This document shows positions 25,301 through 36,761 of a stretch of 64,000 bases of DNA, in pieces. The stretch comes from Paralichthys olivaceus (lineage: Eukaryota; Chordata; Actinopteri; Pleuronectiformes; Paralichthyidae), in assembly GCF_024713975.1 (NCBI RefSeq), contig NC_091114.1, forward strand, positions 5,676,001 to 5,740,000, written 5' to 3'. The notes below the pieces were generated by a model. The model saw only the letters and a program-made list of their open reading frames with translations, ran no database searches and had not been told where the DNA came from. Each line of letters opens with the position of its first letter. The stretch's first letter is position 1. Made by a program: the position numbers and the translations under genes.

Positions 25301-27365
25301 AAAATTGCAACGTGAGACAGAGATCCAGCCTGAAACAAACAACATTGTGACATTTTTCTGTTTGGGTAGAGACATTGTTGCAAGGGAAATCTTGCAGGGT
25401 GAAGTTTTATCTGGAGACAGATGATGTCAGATGTATTTATTGTCAATTTACCTGATGCATCAGGGGAGAAAGGAATATTATACACCTTCAAAGTAAAGGT
25501 GGCTACATACCATTAGTCAATTTGTGGAGCGTCTCTCTATCTTTCTTAGGCTAACCACTGTTTTGTCTAAACACTGGGTCCTAAAGGAGAATAAAGCTAC
25601 AAAATAGATCTAAACCATTCAAAAACATAAAGGTTGGCTGTTGTTATATTGAGAAAAAAATAGATCTACTTACTTAGGATACAGAGTAAAGCTGATAGAA
25701 GGGTAAGGTTCATCGTCGTGTGCACGGTAGAGCAGCACTTGTGTAATGTTCGTCACTGAACTGTGTTCCCTTTGAGTGGTCTCAGAGTAAAGAGGCGGGT
25801 TCAGGCTGACACTTTTTCATGAGCTTTCTGGAATTTTCGAGACAGATAATACAAATATAAAAATACAGACATGTACAAGTATTTATATCAAAGACAAAAA
25901 CAATTGCGCTATGGATCAGGGAAGAATCCTTTAAAATATGGTGTGGATCAGAATCAGGGGCGGATCCATGGAATTTTTTTTCATCACTTTGATAAATTGT
26001 TGGTTTCCAACATTTTTACCATCTCCACAGAGAATAATTCACAGCTTTTAATGACAAAAATCAGGTATATTTAAGGGACTGATATCAGTTAGTGTGTGCA
26101 ATTGGTGCTGTTTGATTGAATTTAAGGGGACAGTTGGGGTTTTCTAGTTTAGCTTCTTTTTTGTACAACTGTCACAAGCAGAGATGTGTCGTCCATCTTT
26201 ATGTACAGTCTATGATCTGTACACAAACTCAAGTAAAGTCAGTGTTTGTGCTGAGACGGGACCACAAAGGGCTGACACATCAAAAAGCTTTTGACAAGGT
26301 GTGCATGTCAGAGAGATCCTGCGAACTAGGTGGAAATTGTTAAAAGAAGTTAAGAAACAAGATTAAACATGAAGTTTAAGGCTTAGTGTCATCAGAGAGA
26401 GATGCATAAAGAAACCTGCTGTGTCGGGGGAACATGAGCAAGCTTCTAAACTATGTTTGTAGTCTGATCACAAAAAGAACCTCCTGTGATCTGCTGATAA
26501 AAAATAGGGACATCCTGCTTCACACCACCATCACATAAACACAAAGCAGTAGTGATGTGCGATGCCTCTGACTGTCTATAGCAAGTTGAACCAATGGGAG
26601 TATTGGTCATATCAACTTGATACCGGGACTTTTTGCAATAGCTCAGTGTGTTAAGAAAAGGGAAATAGGCTATTTCAAACTATAGCTACATGATCACATA
26701 TCAATAATTATCAACAGGCCAACAAGGTAGTCTTGCATTAGCTTTTTCCCATTTTCTTTAGTCCGCTTTTTACCAAAGTACCCCAACGTTGCGGTTTTCA
26801 GATATGAGAAGAGCTCCAGATGTGACTGTGTTTCCGCTCAGCCATCATGGCATCAACCTGCCTGGTGGTGCGAGTGTATGGAGCATTTGATAAAGTTGTA
26901 GATTGCATTGCTATGACAGCAGGGAGGTAACAGCAAGTATATGATAGAAAGAAATTCATAAGTACAATGGTAAAATTGTCAAGGTGGTTCAGTGAGAAAA
27001 GTAAACACTGACTTTTAAGAATTTGATTTATTTAGTCACATCTGTGAATATTGGGGACCTGGGAACACTGTGTACCACACTACATGAGCACATGTAAAGG
27101 TGTTCAATTGTAATTGTAATCAAAAACTACCAAAAGACACAAATGTATCATCCGAAATCCAGAAAATGCATCGTTGGATCTGGATGCTGCAGGAAACCAG
27201 ACCACATCACTTTGCTTTTACTGTACATAAGAACAGATAGCCCATATGATTGAGTGTTGCCATACCAAGAAGCAGCACTCATCAGAGACAAGTAATTGGG
27301 TGAAGGCAACATCTCCTTTAGAAGAGAATGAACAAACGGTTTCTTTCAGCCACGTGACACTGGTG
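22302..27365. repeat. array 1, tandem unit 4 (5.06 kb), last unit
   Basis: This unit lacks the 1.8 kb extra segment, like unit 1. It ends at cacgtgacactggtg (27365), where units 1-3 run into the next copy but this one runs into unique sequence. That marks the right edge of the array. It contains receptor gene V4. Confidence 0.9.
23850..25713 (-). CDS. V4: single V-domain Ig receptor with ITIM, array 1 copy 4
   Basis: Exons on the minus strand are 25674-25713, 24973-25329, 24267-24380, 24140-24174 and 23850-24011, in frame, giving 235 aa. It has the long leader (MNLTLLSALLC, as in V3) and the cysteine-bearing C-terminus (LCTCNLERN, as in V2). The V domain has TLLC, ISWFRL and LYIC. The change to VPSNISW adds a possible N-glycosylation site just before the core tryptophan. 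The ITIM DLNYAALSF is intact. A polyadenylation signal lies at 23735-23740. Confidence 0.85.
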
Positions 27366-28600
27366 CGTTCTGCTTCAGAGCGACCGATGTGAGCTGATCA
27401 CTTCTTCAGTACTAACCAAACATGAGAAAACCCAGGTGACAGCATCAGGGTGGAGAAGACATTCTTCAACCGTGCTTCATTGGCTGAGTCGTGATGCACG
27501 CGTACAACTGACCTTTGATTTGACTAGATTTGTGAAATTGGTGGAATTTGCCTTTAAATGGATTACAGAGAAGTTAACCCTCCCTGAAGTAGCAGTGAAC
27601 AAACCAACCTCAAGCTACTGATCTGGGGACATCCTGTTTCAAACCGCAGAGACAAAAACTAATGAGAGGGTCTGAGATCTTCTCTTTTCACTGCAGTAAA
27701 AGCCTCTCACATCTCTGGGTTTGTGGCAGACTGTTGATTGATCCACCTACATATAATTGTCTTTGGCCTTTCATATGCACACACACTAGTGCAATGCCTT
27801 TTCTAAACAGGCTCGTTTGGAGTGAGCGGTTCGCTGAAGATTGCAATGAAGCTATTGTGCATCCATGATGAAGCAGATTGGTTTTTTTGCACCAATCTTA
27901 CAGTCAGTGTGAATAGTAGTGTGACTTTGCTATAATACTGTTTACCTGTGTGATTATAAGTTTGAATTATTTACTCTACTGTTTTGAAAATGTAAGGAGA
28001 AGAAAGTTTAGATATTTGTGTCAAAATATAGCAAATTCAAGCCCCCCCCCCAAAAATGCTCAATTTAAGTAACAATACCTAAAAAAATCTTAACTTAAAT
28101 AACTAAATATTTGTACTTCTAAACTTCCCACCTATGATTATTACATTTCATTGCAAAACCTTTCAGTTTGCTCTTTTAGGGCCTTGTGTTTTCCTTCTTT
28201 GTACACAGCATGCGAGCTGTGACTGAGTTTCATTTCACACAAGAGCTGACTCTTGTATAAATGACTTGTCTTTTTTTTTCACTTCAGTCTTCCTGTGTTT
28301 GAGCAGCAGGACTTTATTTTCCACCAGCGGAAACCTGCTCACAGTCAGGTCTCACACCTTATCCACCACAGGGAGTCAGAGCAAAAGCCAAACAGTAAGA
28401 AGTCGCCAGTTTAAAGGCTGCACCCTCCATATATATTTTCGATCAGAGGGGACTTTTGAGCACTATCTGTTTTTTTTTTCTTTTTGTGGTAGCTTTTAGC
28501 ACCGCAGGTTTGCCACCAAAGTTTTGTACAGCAATATTTTTTTTTAATAATCTAATAATAAACTTTATTTTTGTCACTGCACTTTAGTCACACAAACCTA
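27366..28600. other. unique junction between array 1 and array 2
   Basis: Single-copy sequence without a gene I can support. It includes a run of ten C near 28044 and AT-rich stretches. A phrase near 27625-27690 (acatcctgtttcaaa, then gagagggtctgaga) loosely resembles the conserved block upstream of class a NITRs (acttcctgtttgaaag, then agagggtcttta), so it may be a very diverged copy of that flank. Confidence 0.5.
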
Positions 28601-28961
28601 ACTAAAGCACTACTAGGGCCCACAAAGAAATTATAAAAAGATGCTTGCATGTGGTCACCATGTTTTCAACAGATAGGTGTGGTCTAATGAAACTCGGCTT
28701 CACAAGAAAGCTCATGCTGCGGCAGGATGCACGTCGTCCACTGTTACCTTCATTACTTTGCATGAACAGACACAGTAGAAAAGAGTCATGCACACAATGG
28801 AAAACTAGTTTTATTGAGATGACAGCAAACAGAAGCTTTACATGTTTCACACGGAGGTAAACATCTTATACACAGAACTGTTCTGATGTCAGTAAAGACA
28901 TAGTTACACCTACACTAATGTGGTGATTAAACACAGAGACAAATACAGAAGGTGTCCAGCT

Positions 28962-30136
28962 CTACTGCTTCACACTCAAGTACACACACTCACTCCAGGT
29001 ATCATCCCTCTGTCCTCTGGATCTGTTCATCTTTATCTCCCTGTGAGCAATGTAGCAGGGGTCGTCTTCACTCTGCTCATCCTGGGCATGAGAAACACTC
29101 AGTCAAGTTGTTGACCATGACAGACAATGTGCACAAGTGTTTGAAGAGTAACACAACAGCTCATCTTTACCTTTGCATTTAATTTGGAGGATGGAGCACG
29201 AGGATCTGAAAAGACAGAAAGACTTTTTAATAATGTCATATAATGATCACTGGGATCATGAAGAACAGATAGTAGCATTTACCTGGAACCCTCATCATGC
29301 ATATCGAGAAAGCCAGTAAAATACTCAGCAGGGTCGTGAATGCCGAAGTTGCACTCAAGAAAACCACCAGCCTGTCCAGCTCATCTGCAAAGAGACAGAG
29401 GACAGGAGACGTCACACACTTTTAACCTAAAGTAATGATCACTATTCATCACATGAGACTCACCATCAACGTCCAGCTTGGTCCTGTGTCCAAACAGTAT
29501 GTGTCCACATGCAGCGACAGCACAGTAGTAGGTCCCAGCATGAGAACGGTTCAGTGTCATTGACAAGTTGTAGACACAGGTGTGTGTCTGTGTGTCAGGT
29601 TTCCTCTCACACTGATCCTTCCTGTCTCCGTGGGTGTAAATGAGTCCTGACTGAGGTTCTTCAGAGATCTTGAACCAGTAAACACTGTGTTCTCCACCAC
29701 AGGTCCCAGTGTGAACTGTACAGCTGAGAGTCACAGAGCCTCCTGGCTGGATGTTCTCAGACTGATGCACCAGAGCCTGGATGTTCAACCCTGAACCTTT
29801 CACACTGACAGTGACGCCCTCCGTGAACTCAAACTCATATGAATTACTCTTTAAACAGTAGTAAGTAGCTGAGTCTGAAAGTTGCATATCTGAGATATTT
29901 AGGTGACTCACAACATCAGTAGATTCCAGAGTGAAGCGTGGATTGTTCTTGAATTCATTAAATAATGAAAAATCTTTAGAGAATTTGTAAGTCATTGAGA
30001 TAATTCAAGGCTTCTGTCCTGGTGTTTGCTTGTACCAATAAATCCTAATGTCCTCCCTCTTGTTGAAACACTGGAAAGTCAAGTTGTCTCCAACATCAAC
30101 TGATCTAAATCCTCTGTCTTGTTGAGACGAGATGAA
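28962..30136 (-). pseudogene. NITR-1: class b NITR-like pseudogene, 5' truncated
   Basis: Exons on the minus strand: V plus I domains in one exon, 29464 to about 30136, then membrane exon 29283-29384, 35 bp exon 29171-29205 and last exon 28962-29081. The I domain is intact, with TVHTGTCGGEHSVYWFK, DAGTYYC-type ending and a J-like FGHRTKLD. FGNGTKLD is the form in other copies. The V domain has an in-frame stop at 30005-30007, in place of the arginine found after GQKP in intact copies. The V exon loses homology near 30136, so splice acceptor and leader exon are gone. The tail has PCYIAHREI and CVYLSV, neither a canonical ITIM. A polyadenylation signal is at 28810-28815. NITR-5 shares the stop and the truncation. 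Confidence 0.85.
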
Positions 30137-30146
30137 TAGTGAATAG

Positions 30147-30582
30147 TGTGTCGTAGCCTTTGGCTCAGTAGGTGTTATCATAGTCCAGTTTACATGCTCA
30201 TGTCGTACCCATGCTAATTAGATCCATGTTGTCCAAAACAGCTGAAATCTCATGGTTTATATAGAAAACCTTTTACTGCTGGTGCAGCAGTACAGCAGAG
30301 AGAGACTTCAGTGTGAATGTGTGTTTAATTAATAACGTCAGTCATAGGTCACAGCAAAAAAGACAGTGAAAATACTTTTACCACAGTTTCCATGTCTGTT
30401 GAATATGTCACACATATAAATATTTGCAACACTTCCTGTTTCAAAGTAAAAGCACTCTATCTCTCTGTCGACTGAATCCATTCATTTGTTTTAACAAGGT
30501 TTATATTGTTATTATTGTAGCACAGGAAGATGCACAGCTTCATATCATAGTGTTCTGGCATTTAGTTGAGAACGAACCTTCT
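30147..30582. repeat. junction block between NITR-1 and NITR-2
   Basis: It starts gtgtcgtagcctttggctca and runs to the class a polyadenylation region. Near-identical blocks lie at about 43132-43567 and 53611-54055, so it marks the same ancestral junction three times. No gene is visible in it. Confidence 0.75.
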
Positions 30583-30805
30583 TTTATTCAAGGAAATACA
30601 GACGTCATCACCTCACGTAGCAGCTTCTCAGCAGACACACTCCCTACGTGAACACACAGCAGATCAATGACGCAGCCGTCACTCGCTGCACACACACACA
30701 CACGGAGCCACAAACTTTCATTACATGAAGTTTAATCATTGTTTTCCAACTGTCATCGTCAAAGTGTCAAACCAACAAAGACCAACAGCAACTGTCCAAA
30801 CATTG

Positions 30806-30816
30806 CCCCCCCCCCC
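30806..30816 (-). repeat. poly-G (mRNA sense) tract in the 3' UTR of NITR-2
   Basis: Eleven C on the plus strand lie between the stop codon and the likely polyadenylation signal. The same site has 9 in NITR-4 (37360-37368), 18 in NITR-6 (43791-43808), 15 in NITR-9 (54279-54293) and 10 in NITR-11 (61141-61150). Confidence 0.85.
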
Positions 30817-30975
30817 ACACGTTGTTGTTGTATTTGATCATTAATCACAAAAAAAGCAACATTTATAATTGGAAAAAGGATAAAAAAGCATAATAGAGCA
30901 GAATCATGCTCCACCACTAAAGAAAGACTGAGAAATCCCACATCTCAAACAAAGACGGTTCTAAAACACACAATT

Positions 30976-33029
30976 CTACAGTTTAACACCTGAGTACACA
31001 CATTCATCCCTGGTGTTGTCCCTCTGTCGTCTTGATCTGCTGGCCACTTTCACATTTAACGCAGCGTAATGGAGGCCATCTGCATCTTGGTTGCCCTAGA
31101 AACGACATATAAGTACATCAAGATGGCTCCTGATGAAAAACGTATTTGTTGTGGAATGTAAATTTCACACTTAAAAAGATTATATTTACCTCTGCATTTG
31201 TTGTGGAGGGAGATGATGGTTGTGTACAAGACTCTGGGTATGAAACACATATAAAAACTTTGAGTCACTCTTTTGTCCACACATGTACTGTTAGGTGCCT
31301 TTACCTCTTAACCTGATTTGAACCTTGGTTTCTAATTTAATGTGAAACATGAAACTTTAATTCATGTTTTATGATTCATGCATTTGTTTATGAAATGTTT
31401 TAAGGTGTCCTTATCTAGAAAGGTGCCGTGAAATAAAATGTATTATTATCATTTTGCTCAAAAGCTAAACTGAACTCTATCTAGAGATGAGTGGTTACCT
31501 GAACATCTCCAGCATGTTCTCTTGTTTATCTTGTACAGTAACACAGCCAGCAAAACACTGATGGTGAATGTCAAAGCTCCACTCAGGAAAAACACCGTCC
31601 AGTTCACCTCATCTGCAACAGGAGAAATTCTAGTAATTCTGTCTCTTCTTTTTAAAATTTCATTTAACTTTGCAAGAGACAACACAAGACATTTCTATAT
31701 TAGAAGAAAAAATTGTATGAATAATTATAATAACATAACTAATAATCATGTAATAATATTAACACTCATAATCGTATAATACTAATTATCAAATTATGAT
31801 ATGAACCATCTGACCACTATAACAACAATAATGTCCCCATCACAATAATAATAATAGTAATAATAATATGATCATTGAGGGAAAAAAAGAAAAGAAAAAA
31901 AGCTGCACTCATACTTAATAATTCACGTCTTGTCACCACTAATGTTATTTATAATAACAGTATATTATAACCATTACTATGATCATCGTTATCATCACCA
32001 ATAATAATCATAAATAAAACATTCTACTTAGTTGTGGTGCACACCACCACCGTCCACTGGTGGTGAAGCATTGTTGGGTCACCGTCAGGAGGGACATTCA
32101 GACAGGACAGGATTTTACCAATTGTTTGGTCCCAACTGTCACAATACATCAAGTGAGACAGTCTCTGGTAGTGACTCACCATCAACGTCCAGCTTGGTCC
32201 CGTTTCCAAACAGTATGTGTCCACATGCAGCGACAGCACAGTAGTAGGTCCCAGCATGAGAACGGTTCAGTCTCATTGACAAGTTGTAGACACAGGTGTG
32301 TGTCTGTGTGTCAGGTTTCCTCTCACACTGATCCTTCCTGTCTCCGTGGGTGTAAATGAGTCCTGACTGAGGTTCTTCAGAGTTCTTGAACCAGTAAACA
32401 CTGTGTTCTCCACCACAGGTCCCAGTGTGAACTGTACAGCTGAGAGTCACAGAGCCTCCTGGCTGGATGTTCTCAGACTGATGCACCAGAGCCTGGATGT
32501 TCAACCCTGAACCTTTCACAATGACAGTGACGCCCTCCATGAACTCAAACTCATATGAACGACTCTTGAAACAGTAGTAAGTAGCTGAGTCTGAAAGTTG
32601 CACTTCTGAGATTTTTAGTTGACTATCAACATCAGTAGATTCCAGAGTGAAGCGTGAATTGTTCTTGAATTCGTTTAATAATGAAAACGTTTTTGATAAC
32701 TTGTAAGCGATTGAGATAATTCGAGGCTTCTGTCCTGGTGTTTGCTTGAACCAATATATCTTACTGTCCCCCTCATAGAAACACTGGAAAGTCAAGTTGT
32801 CTCCAACATCAACTGATGTAAATCCACTCTCTTGTTGAGACAAGATAAAATGATGCATCTGAACTGAAGAGAAAAAGGAGAAAAGCAAAACAACAGTTAA
32901 TTTTATGTGACAGAAATGAAATCGTAATCAGCATCAGGACCGACTGAATATTTATAAAACACACAACTCACCCATTTTCCCGAAGAGGAAACATGTCAGG
33001 TAGAGAATGAACTGCGGAGATGTCATCAT
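30976..33029 (-). CDS. NITR-2: novel immune-type receptor, class a, with ITIM
   Basis: Five exons on the minus strand: 32972-33029 (leader MMTSPQFILYLTCFLF), 32180-32863 (V and I domains together), 31499-31612 (membrane), 31190-31233 and 30976-31095. All are GT-AG and in frame, giving 339 aa. The V domain has LTFQCFY, IYWFKQTPGQKP and DSATYYC. The I domain has six cysteines in the NITR pattern (TVHTGTC, DQC, HTCVYN, YYCAVAACG) and the J-like FGNGTKLDV. The membrane segment FFLSGALTFTISVLLAVLLY carries no charge. The tail has LHYAAL, a canonical ITIM, and CVYSGV near the end. NITRs are known from teleosts as V-type receptors of natural-killer-like cytotoxic cells. This one should be inhibitory. 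A likely polyadenylation signal is at 30583-30588, with an 11-base G tract (mRNA sense) between it and the stop. Confidence 0.92.
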
Positions 33030-33134
33030 GTTGAAATCGTCGTGTTGAATGACAAACAGCCCGACACTTTCTCCTCTCTTCAGAGTAAAGACTTGTGTTG
33101 ATTGGCCAGCAGGGCAACACTGATCACATGATCA
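33030..33134 (-). promoter_or_regulatory. proximal 5' flank of NITR-2 with CCAAT box and palindrome
   Basis: Upstream of the start codon, the plus strand shows atcgtcgtgt (33037-33046), tcagagtaaag (33080-33090), an inverted CCAAT box (attgg, 33101-33105) and the 14-base palindrome-like tgatcacatgatca (33121-33134), which contains a TCATGTGA E-box core. The same set is found before NITR-4, -6, -7, -9 and -11. Promoter function is inferred from position and conservation only. Confidence 0.5.
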
Positions 33135-33999
33135 CTGCTACCTATGATGTGAATCTTTGTTCTTTAAATAGAATCACATGGTGAGAGACATCTGAAGCAC
33201 TTAGAGTATATTATACTACTACTACTACAGGTCTCTACCTCTTCCCTGTTATGCAAGAGATTATGTGTCTTACAATGTTGAAGAAAGTGATGGAAAAATC
33301 TTGGATCAGCCCCTTTTGTCCAGATCTGAACCCAAATGTAACGAGTTATTTCTTGGCCCATGCTCTATCCCTCTCCCAACCAGCCAACCAGACAAGACAG
33401 GGGTGAAAACATAACCTTCTTAGTGGAGGAAACAGTTTTAAGAGTCACATTGTAGAGTAACTGCTCTTGAAACTTTCAGACGTGACATGTACATGACACA
33501 CATTCATAGTTTATTACGACGTGTGACTTGAAAACAAAAAGATATCAGCAAAGATGAGGGCAGTGGTTTGTGTACTACATCAGAAAATGTGATCATATTT
33601 TGTGAGATCTCTTTTTATTTGCTGTGGGCTGTGGGGAACTTGTTCTATTGCTTCATCTGCCCCTTTCAAGTCCCACAGACTGGATCATGGCTACCATGTG
33701 GTTGATAGAGTAATAAATATGATTTCATGAGTAATGATTTCACATTTTATTTGTGGATATGTGTGAGTTTAACACTTTGAATCCCTATTTCATGACACTG
33801 CTTGATGAGAGCAACTTCTGGTCATTTCATTACTGTTTACTTGAAATATTCTGCTGGGGTGAAGTGAAGACACTGCAGAGACTTCCTGTTTGAAAGTGCT
33901 CAGACAAAGAGAGCAGAGGGTCTTTAGACTGTCGACCACACAGAGGCTAAATAAAGATCCTCACATGTGAGGTGTACGAAATGTTTAAACAACATGTGG
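33135..33999. other. conserved upstream block of NITR-2
   Basis: About 865 bp of non-coding sequence nearly identical to the blocks upstream of NITR-4, -6, -7, -9 and, as far as the window goes, -11. It contains acttcctgtttgaaagtgct near 33880. A 65-codon minus-strand frame (33164-33361) recurs in all copies but has no signal peptide or domain, so I do not call it. Confidence 0.55.
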
Positions 34000-34007
34000 T
34001 TAAGTTC

Positions 34008-34328
34008 TCCCCTACTTCCCCCTCCCCACAATCACTCTCTCTTCTCTCCCCTCTTTTCCACCCATCTCTCCTCTCCTCCCCCCTTTTTCTGTGCTCACCC
34101 CAACCGGTCGAGGCAGACGACCGTCCACATTGAGCCTGGTTCTGCTCCAGGTTTCTCCCTGTTAATGAGGGAGTTTTTCCTCTCCACAGTCGCCAAAGTG
34201 CTGCTCATTGTGGGAACTGTTGGGTTTCTCTATATTCAATTCGATTTTAAGGTCTTGACCTTCTATGTAAAGTGCCTTGAGATAATGTATATTAGGATTT
34301 GGCGCTATACAAATAAAACTGAATTGAA
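34008..34328 (+). mobile_element. 321 bp interspersed element with target-site duplication (copy 1)
   Basis: A pyrimidine-rich start leads into ccggtcgaggcagacgaccg, tgagcctggttctgctccag and a tail ggcgctatacaaataaaact followed by gaattgaa. I recognise this as a common teleost repeat with a LINE/SINE-like 3' end. It is flanked by the direct repeat ttaagttc at 34000-34007 and 34329-34336. Homologous sites upstream of NITR-6 and NITR-7 have a single ttaagttc and no element. Confidence 0.8.
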
Positions 34329-34479
34329 TTAAGTTCAAGAAGTATATTCTGTATTTAGTGGGAGTGGAAAATATGGCAACTGACAACATCAAATTAGTTT
34401 GGCTGATTTAGTATCTTTAATTGGTTTTGCATTAAAAAGCTTTACATTCAGAATGTATGGAAGTGAAACATGTTCAGCT

Positions 34480-34596
34480 CTACTGCTTTACACTGGAGTA
34501 CACACATTCACTCCTGTCACCGTCTGTTTGTCTTCTTGCTCTGCTGAACCTGTGCTCCATTAAAGCAGAGTAATGTAGGTTGTCTGCATCTTCATC
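34480..34596 (-). pseudogene. relic last exon of a class d NITR (copy 1), with ITIM
   Basis: On the minus strand the sequence reads DADNLHYSALMEHRFSRARR and ends ECVYSSVKQ with a stop at 34480-34482. It matches the last exon of NITR-8. No splice acceptor, membrane exon or Ig exon precedes it, so it is an orphan left by deletion of a class d gene. Confidence 0.8.
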
Positions 34597-34599
34597 ATC

Positions 34600-35250
34600 A
34601 GCATTATCATCTTCATGGTTCAAGTTTTCAGCACCAATCATTTTTTTTCATAATCTGTCTTTTCTAATCGTGAAACTTCAGAGGATTTTGTTATTCACAA
34701 TGTCGAGCTACGTCACTTACTGCCCTTTAGTCTCCAACAACCTTTCTACCAACGATGAGCTTTCCACTTATTCTGTGAAGCTGTCACGATCATTTCCTTT
34801 AGTTTTCTTCTCCTGCTGCTGCTCACGCTACATTAAAGGCTCAGTTCACTCAAATTACTTGTCTTTCCCCTGAGCCTTGTGCAGTTTTTGCTTTAAACTA
34901 TATTGAGGTTTTGAGATCTGCATCTCTGAGATCAGTGCTGCCGCCAACGTCCTCACTTCATAGAGGTGAACATAGTCTTAAATCACTTTGTCTCATTAGC
35001 AGATAACATGTTTGGTTGGTACACACAATGATAATAAGTCATGCAAACCTAACTAAAGCACTACTAGGGCCAACAAGGAAATGATCAAAAGATGCTTGCA
35101 TGTGGTCACCATGTTTCTGACAGATAGGTGTGGTCTGTGAACGGTGAAACTCGGCTTCACAAGAAAGCTCATGCTGCGGCAGGATGCACGTCGTCCACTG
35201 TTACCTTCATTACTTTGCATGAACAGACACAGTAGAAAAGAGTCATGCAC
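34600..35250. other. spacer between the relic exon and NITR-3
   Basis: Non-coding sequence repeated at about 41130-41780, 47240-47890 and 58050-58700. A plus-strand frame of 85-97 codons (34580-34873 here) recurs but shows no recognisable domain. Confidence 0.5.
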
Positions 35251-35418
35251 ACAATGGAAAACTAGTTTTATTGAGATGATAGCAAACAGAAGCTTTACAT
35301 GTTTCACACGGAGGTAAACATCTTATACACAGAACTGTTCTGATGTCAGTAAAGACATAGTTACACCTACACTAATGTGGTGATTAGACACAGAGACAAA
35401 TACAGAAGGTGTCCAGCT

Positions 35419-36761
35419 CTACTGCCTGGACACTACATAATGGAGGTCGTCTGCGTCTCGTTAACCCTGGTTACAAAACATGTAGAGGCGGATTAGGATA
35501 TTATATAGATAGAAATAGAAATTGAAACGGTAAAAGGATGTTTGAATGGTCATTAACGTCACCTGTGGATTTGTTGTGGGGGGAGCTGATGATCTTGCTT
35601 GTGACTCTGGTTATAAAACACACAAAATGTTCCTTTATTCAGAAGTTATATTCAGTGAATGCAAGCTATTGGATGAAACTGTTTCCACGTACCTGTGCAC
35701 TAGCAGCTGTTTCTCTTGATTGTTTGATACATGGAGGAAGCCAGAGAAACTCACAGGAAGATGGTGGCTGTCAGAGCTCAGCTCAAGAAATAAACATGAG
35801 ATCTGGGAGATTTCAACTCATCTGCAGAGAACAAGAGCTTATTTCTGTCTTGTTACAACATTTGATTAGAAACTTATACAAAATATTATTTCATTAAACA
35901 AGATGAGCTCTGTTACTCACGTTTAAAGTCCAGCTTGGTCCCGTTTCCAAACAGTATGTGTCCACATGCAGCGACAGCACAGTAGTAGGTCCCAGCATGA
36001 GAACGGTTCAGTCTCATTGTCAAGTTGTAGACACAGGTGTGTGTCTGTGTGTCAGGTTTCCTCTCACACTGATCCTTCCTGTCTCCGTGGGTGTAAATGA
36101 GTCCTGACTGAGGTTCTTCAGAGATCTTGAACCAGTAAACACTGTGTTCTCCACCACAGGTCCCAGTGTGAACTGTACAGCTGAGAGTCACAGAGCCTCC
36201 TGGCTGGATGTTCTCAGACTGATGCACCAGAGCCTGGATGTTCAACCCTGAACCTTTCACACTGACAGTGACGCCTTGTGCAAACGTCAAGACGAACATG
36301 TAGCTGTGTGCAGTAGTAAGTACCAGAGTCTGAAACTTTCAGATTAGAAATCTTTAAGTGATGTGTGCCTTTTTCAGAACCCAGCTTCCTTGAATTCATT
36401 AAAAAAGTGGTCTTGGCATTAAACATGTAAAAGCTGGAGATGAACCTCCTGTGCTGGAGTTTGTTTGTACCAGAGGAGCCATGCTGAATCATCACTTTTA
36501 TAGAAACACGGCAAAGTCACATTGTCTCCAACTTTGTCTGATGATGACCGTTTGTCTTGATGCACGATGGAGGACAGATAAGATGAGCTGTGAGCTGAAG
36601 GGCAAGGAGAATAAGAACAGATGAAATGAAAATAGAAAGAAAATATGATGAGATATTGCATGAAGAGTTATTGTGAAGAAAAGGTCACAGAAACACAACT
36701 CACCCATGTTCCCTGGGAAGAGACATGTGAGATAGAAGACAAACTTGAGAGAAGTCATCAT
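35419..36761 (-). pseudogene. NITR-3: class c NITR-like pseudogene
   Basis: Exons on the minus strand: leader 36704-36761 (MMTSLKFVFYLTCLF), V plus I exon 35921-36594, membrane exon 35693-35821, 44 bp exon 35563-35606, and a shortened last exon 35419-35466. The V domain starts well (VGDNVTLPCFYK, LLWYKQTPAQE) and has the DSGTYYC signature. Its frame shifts inside the middle of the V domain and again between the YYC and the I domain. The I domain itself is intact. The membrane exon holds three in-frame stops. The last exon has an early stop and a deletion that removes most of the tail after DDLHY. NITR-10 is the sister copy with fewer lesions. A polyadenylation signal is at 35267-35272. Confidence 0.85.

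Noticed and set aside
32060-32359. 99-codon plus-strand frame over the I domain, repeated in each class a gene
   Set aside because: Antisense shadow of the I-domain exon; the minus strand carries the clear Ig signatures.
33164-33361. 65-codon minus-strand frame upstream of NITR-2, repeated before NITR-4, -6, -7, -9 and -11
   Set aside because: Repeated only because the whole block is duplicated. It has no signal peptide or domain and several copies carry changes without pattern.
34580-34873. 85-97 codon plus-strand frame upstream of the relic exons, present in four blocks
   Set aside because: Serine-rich frame without a domain; it recurs only through block duplication.
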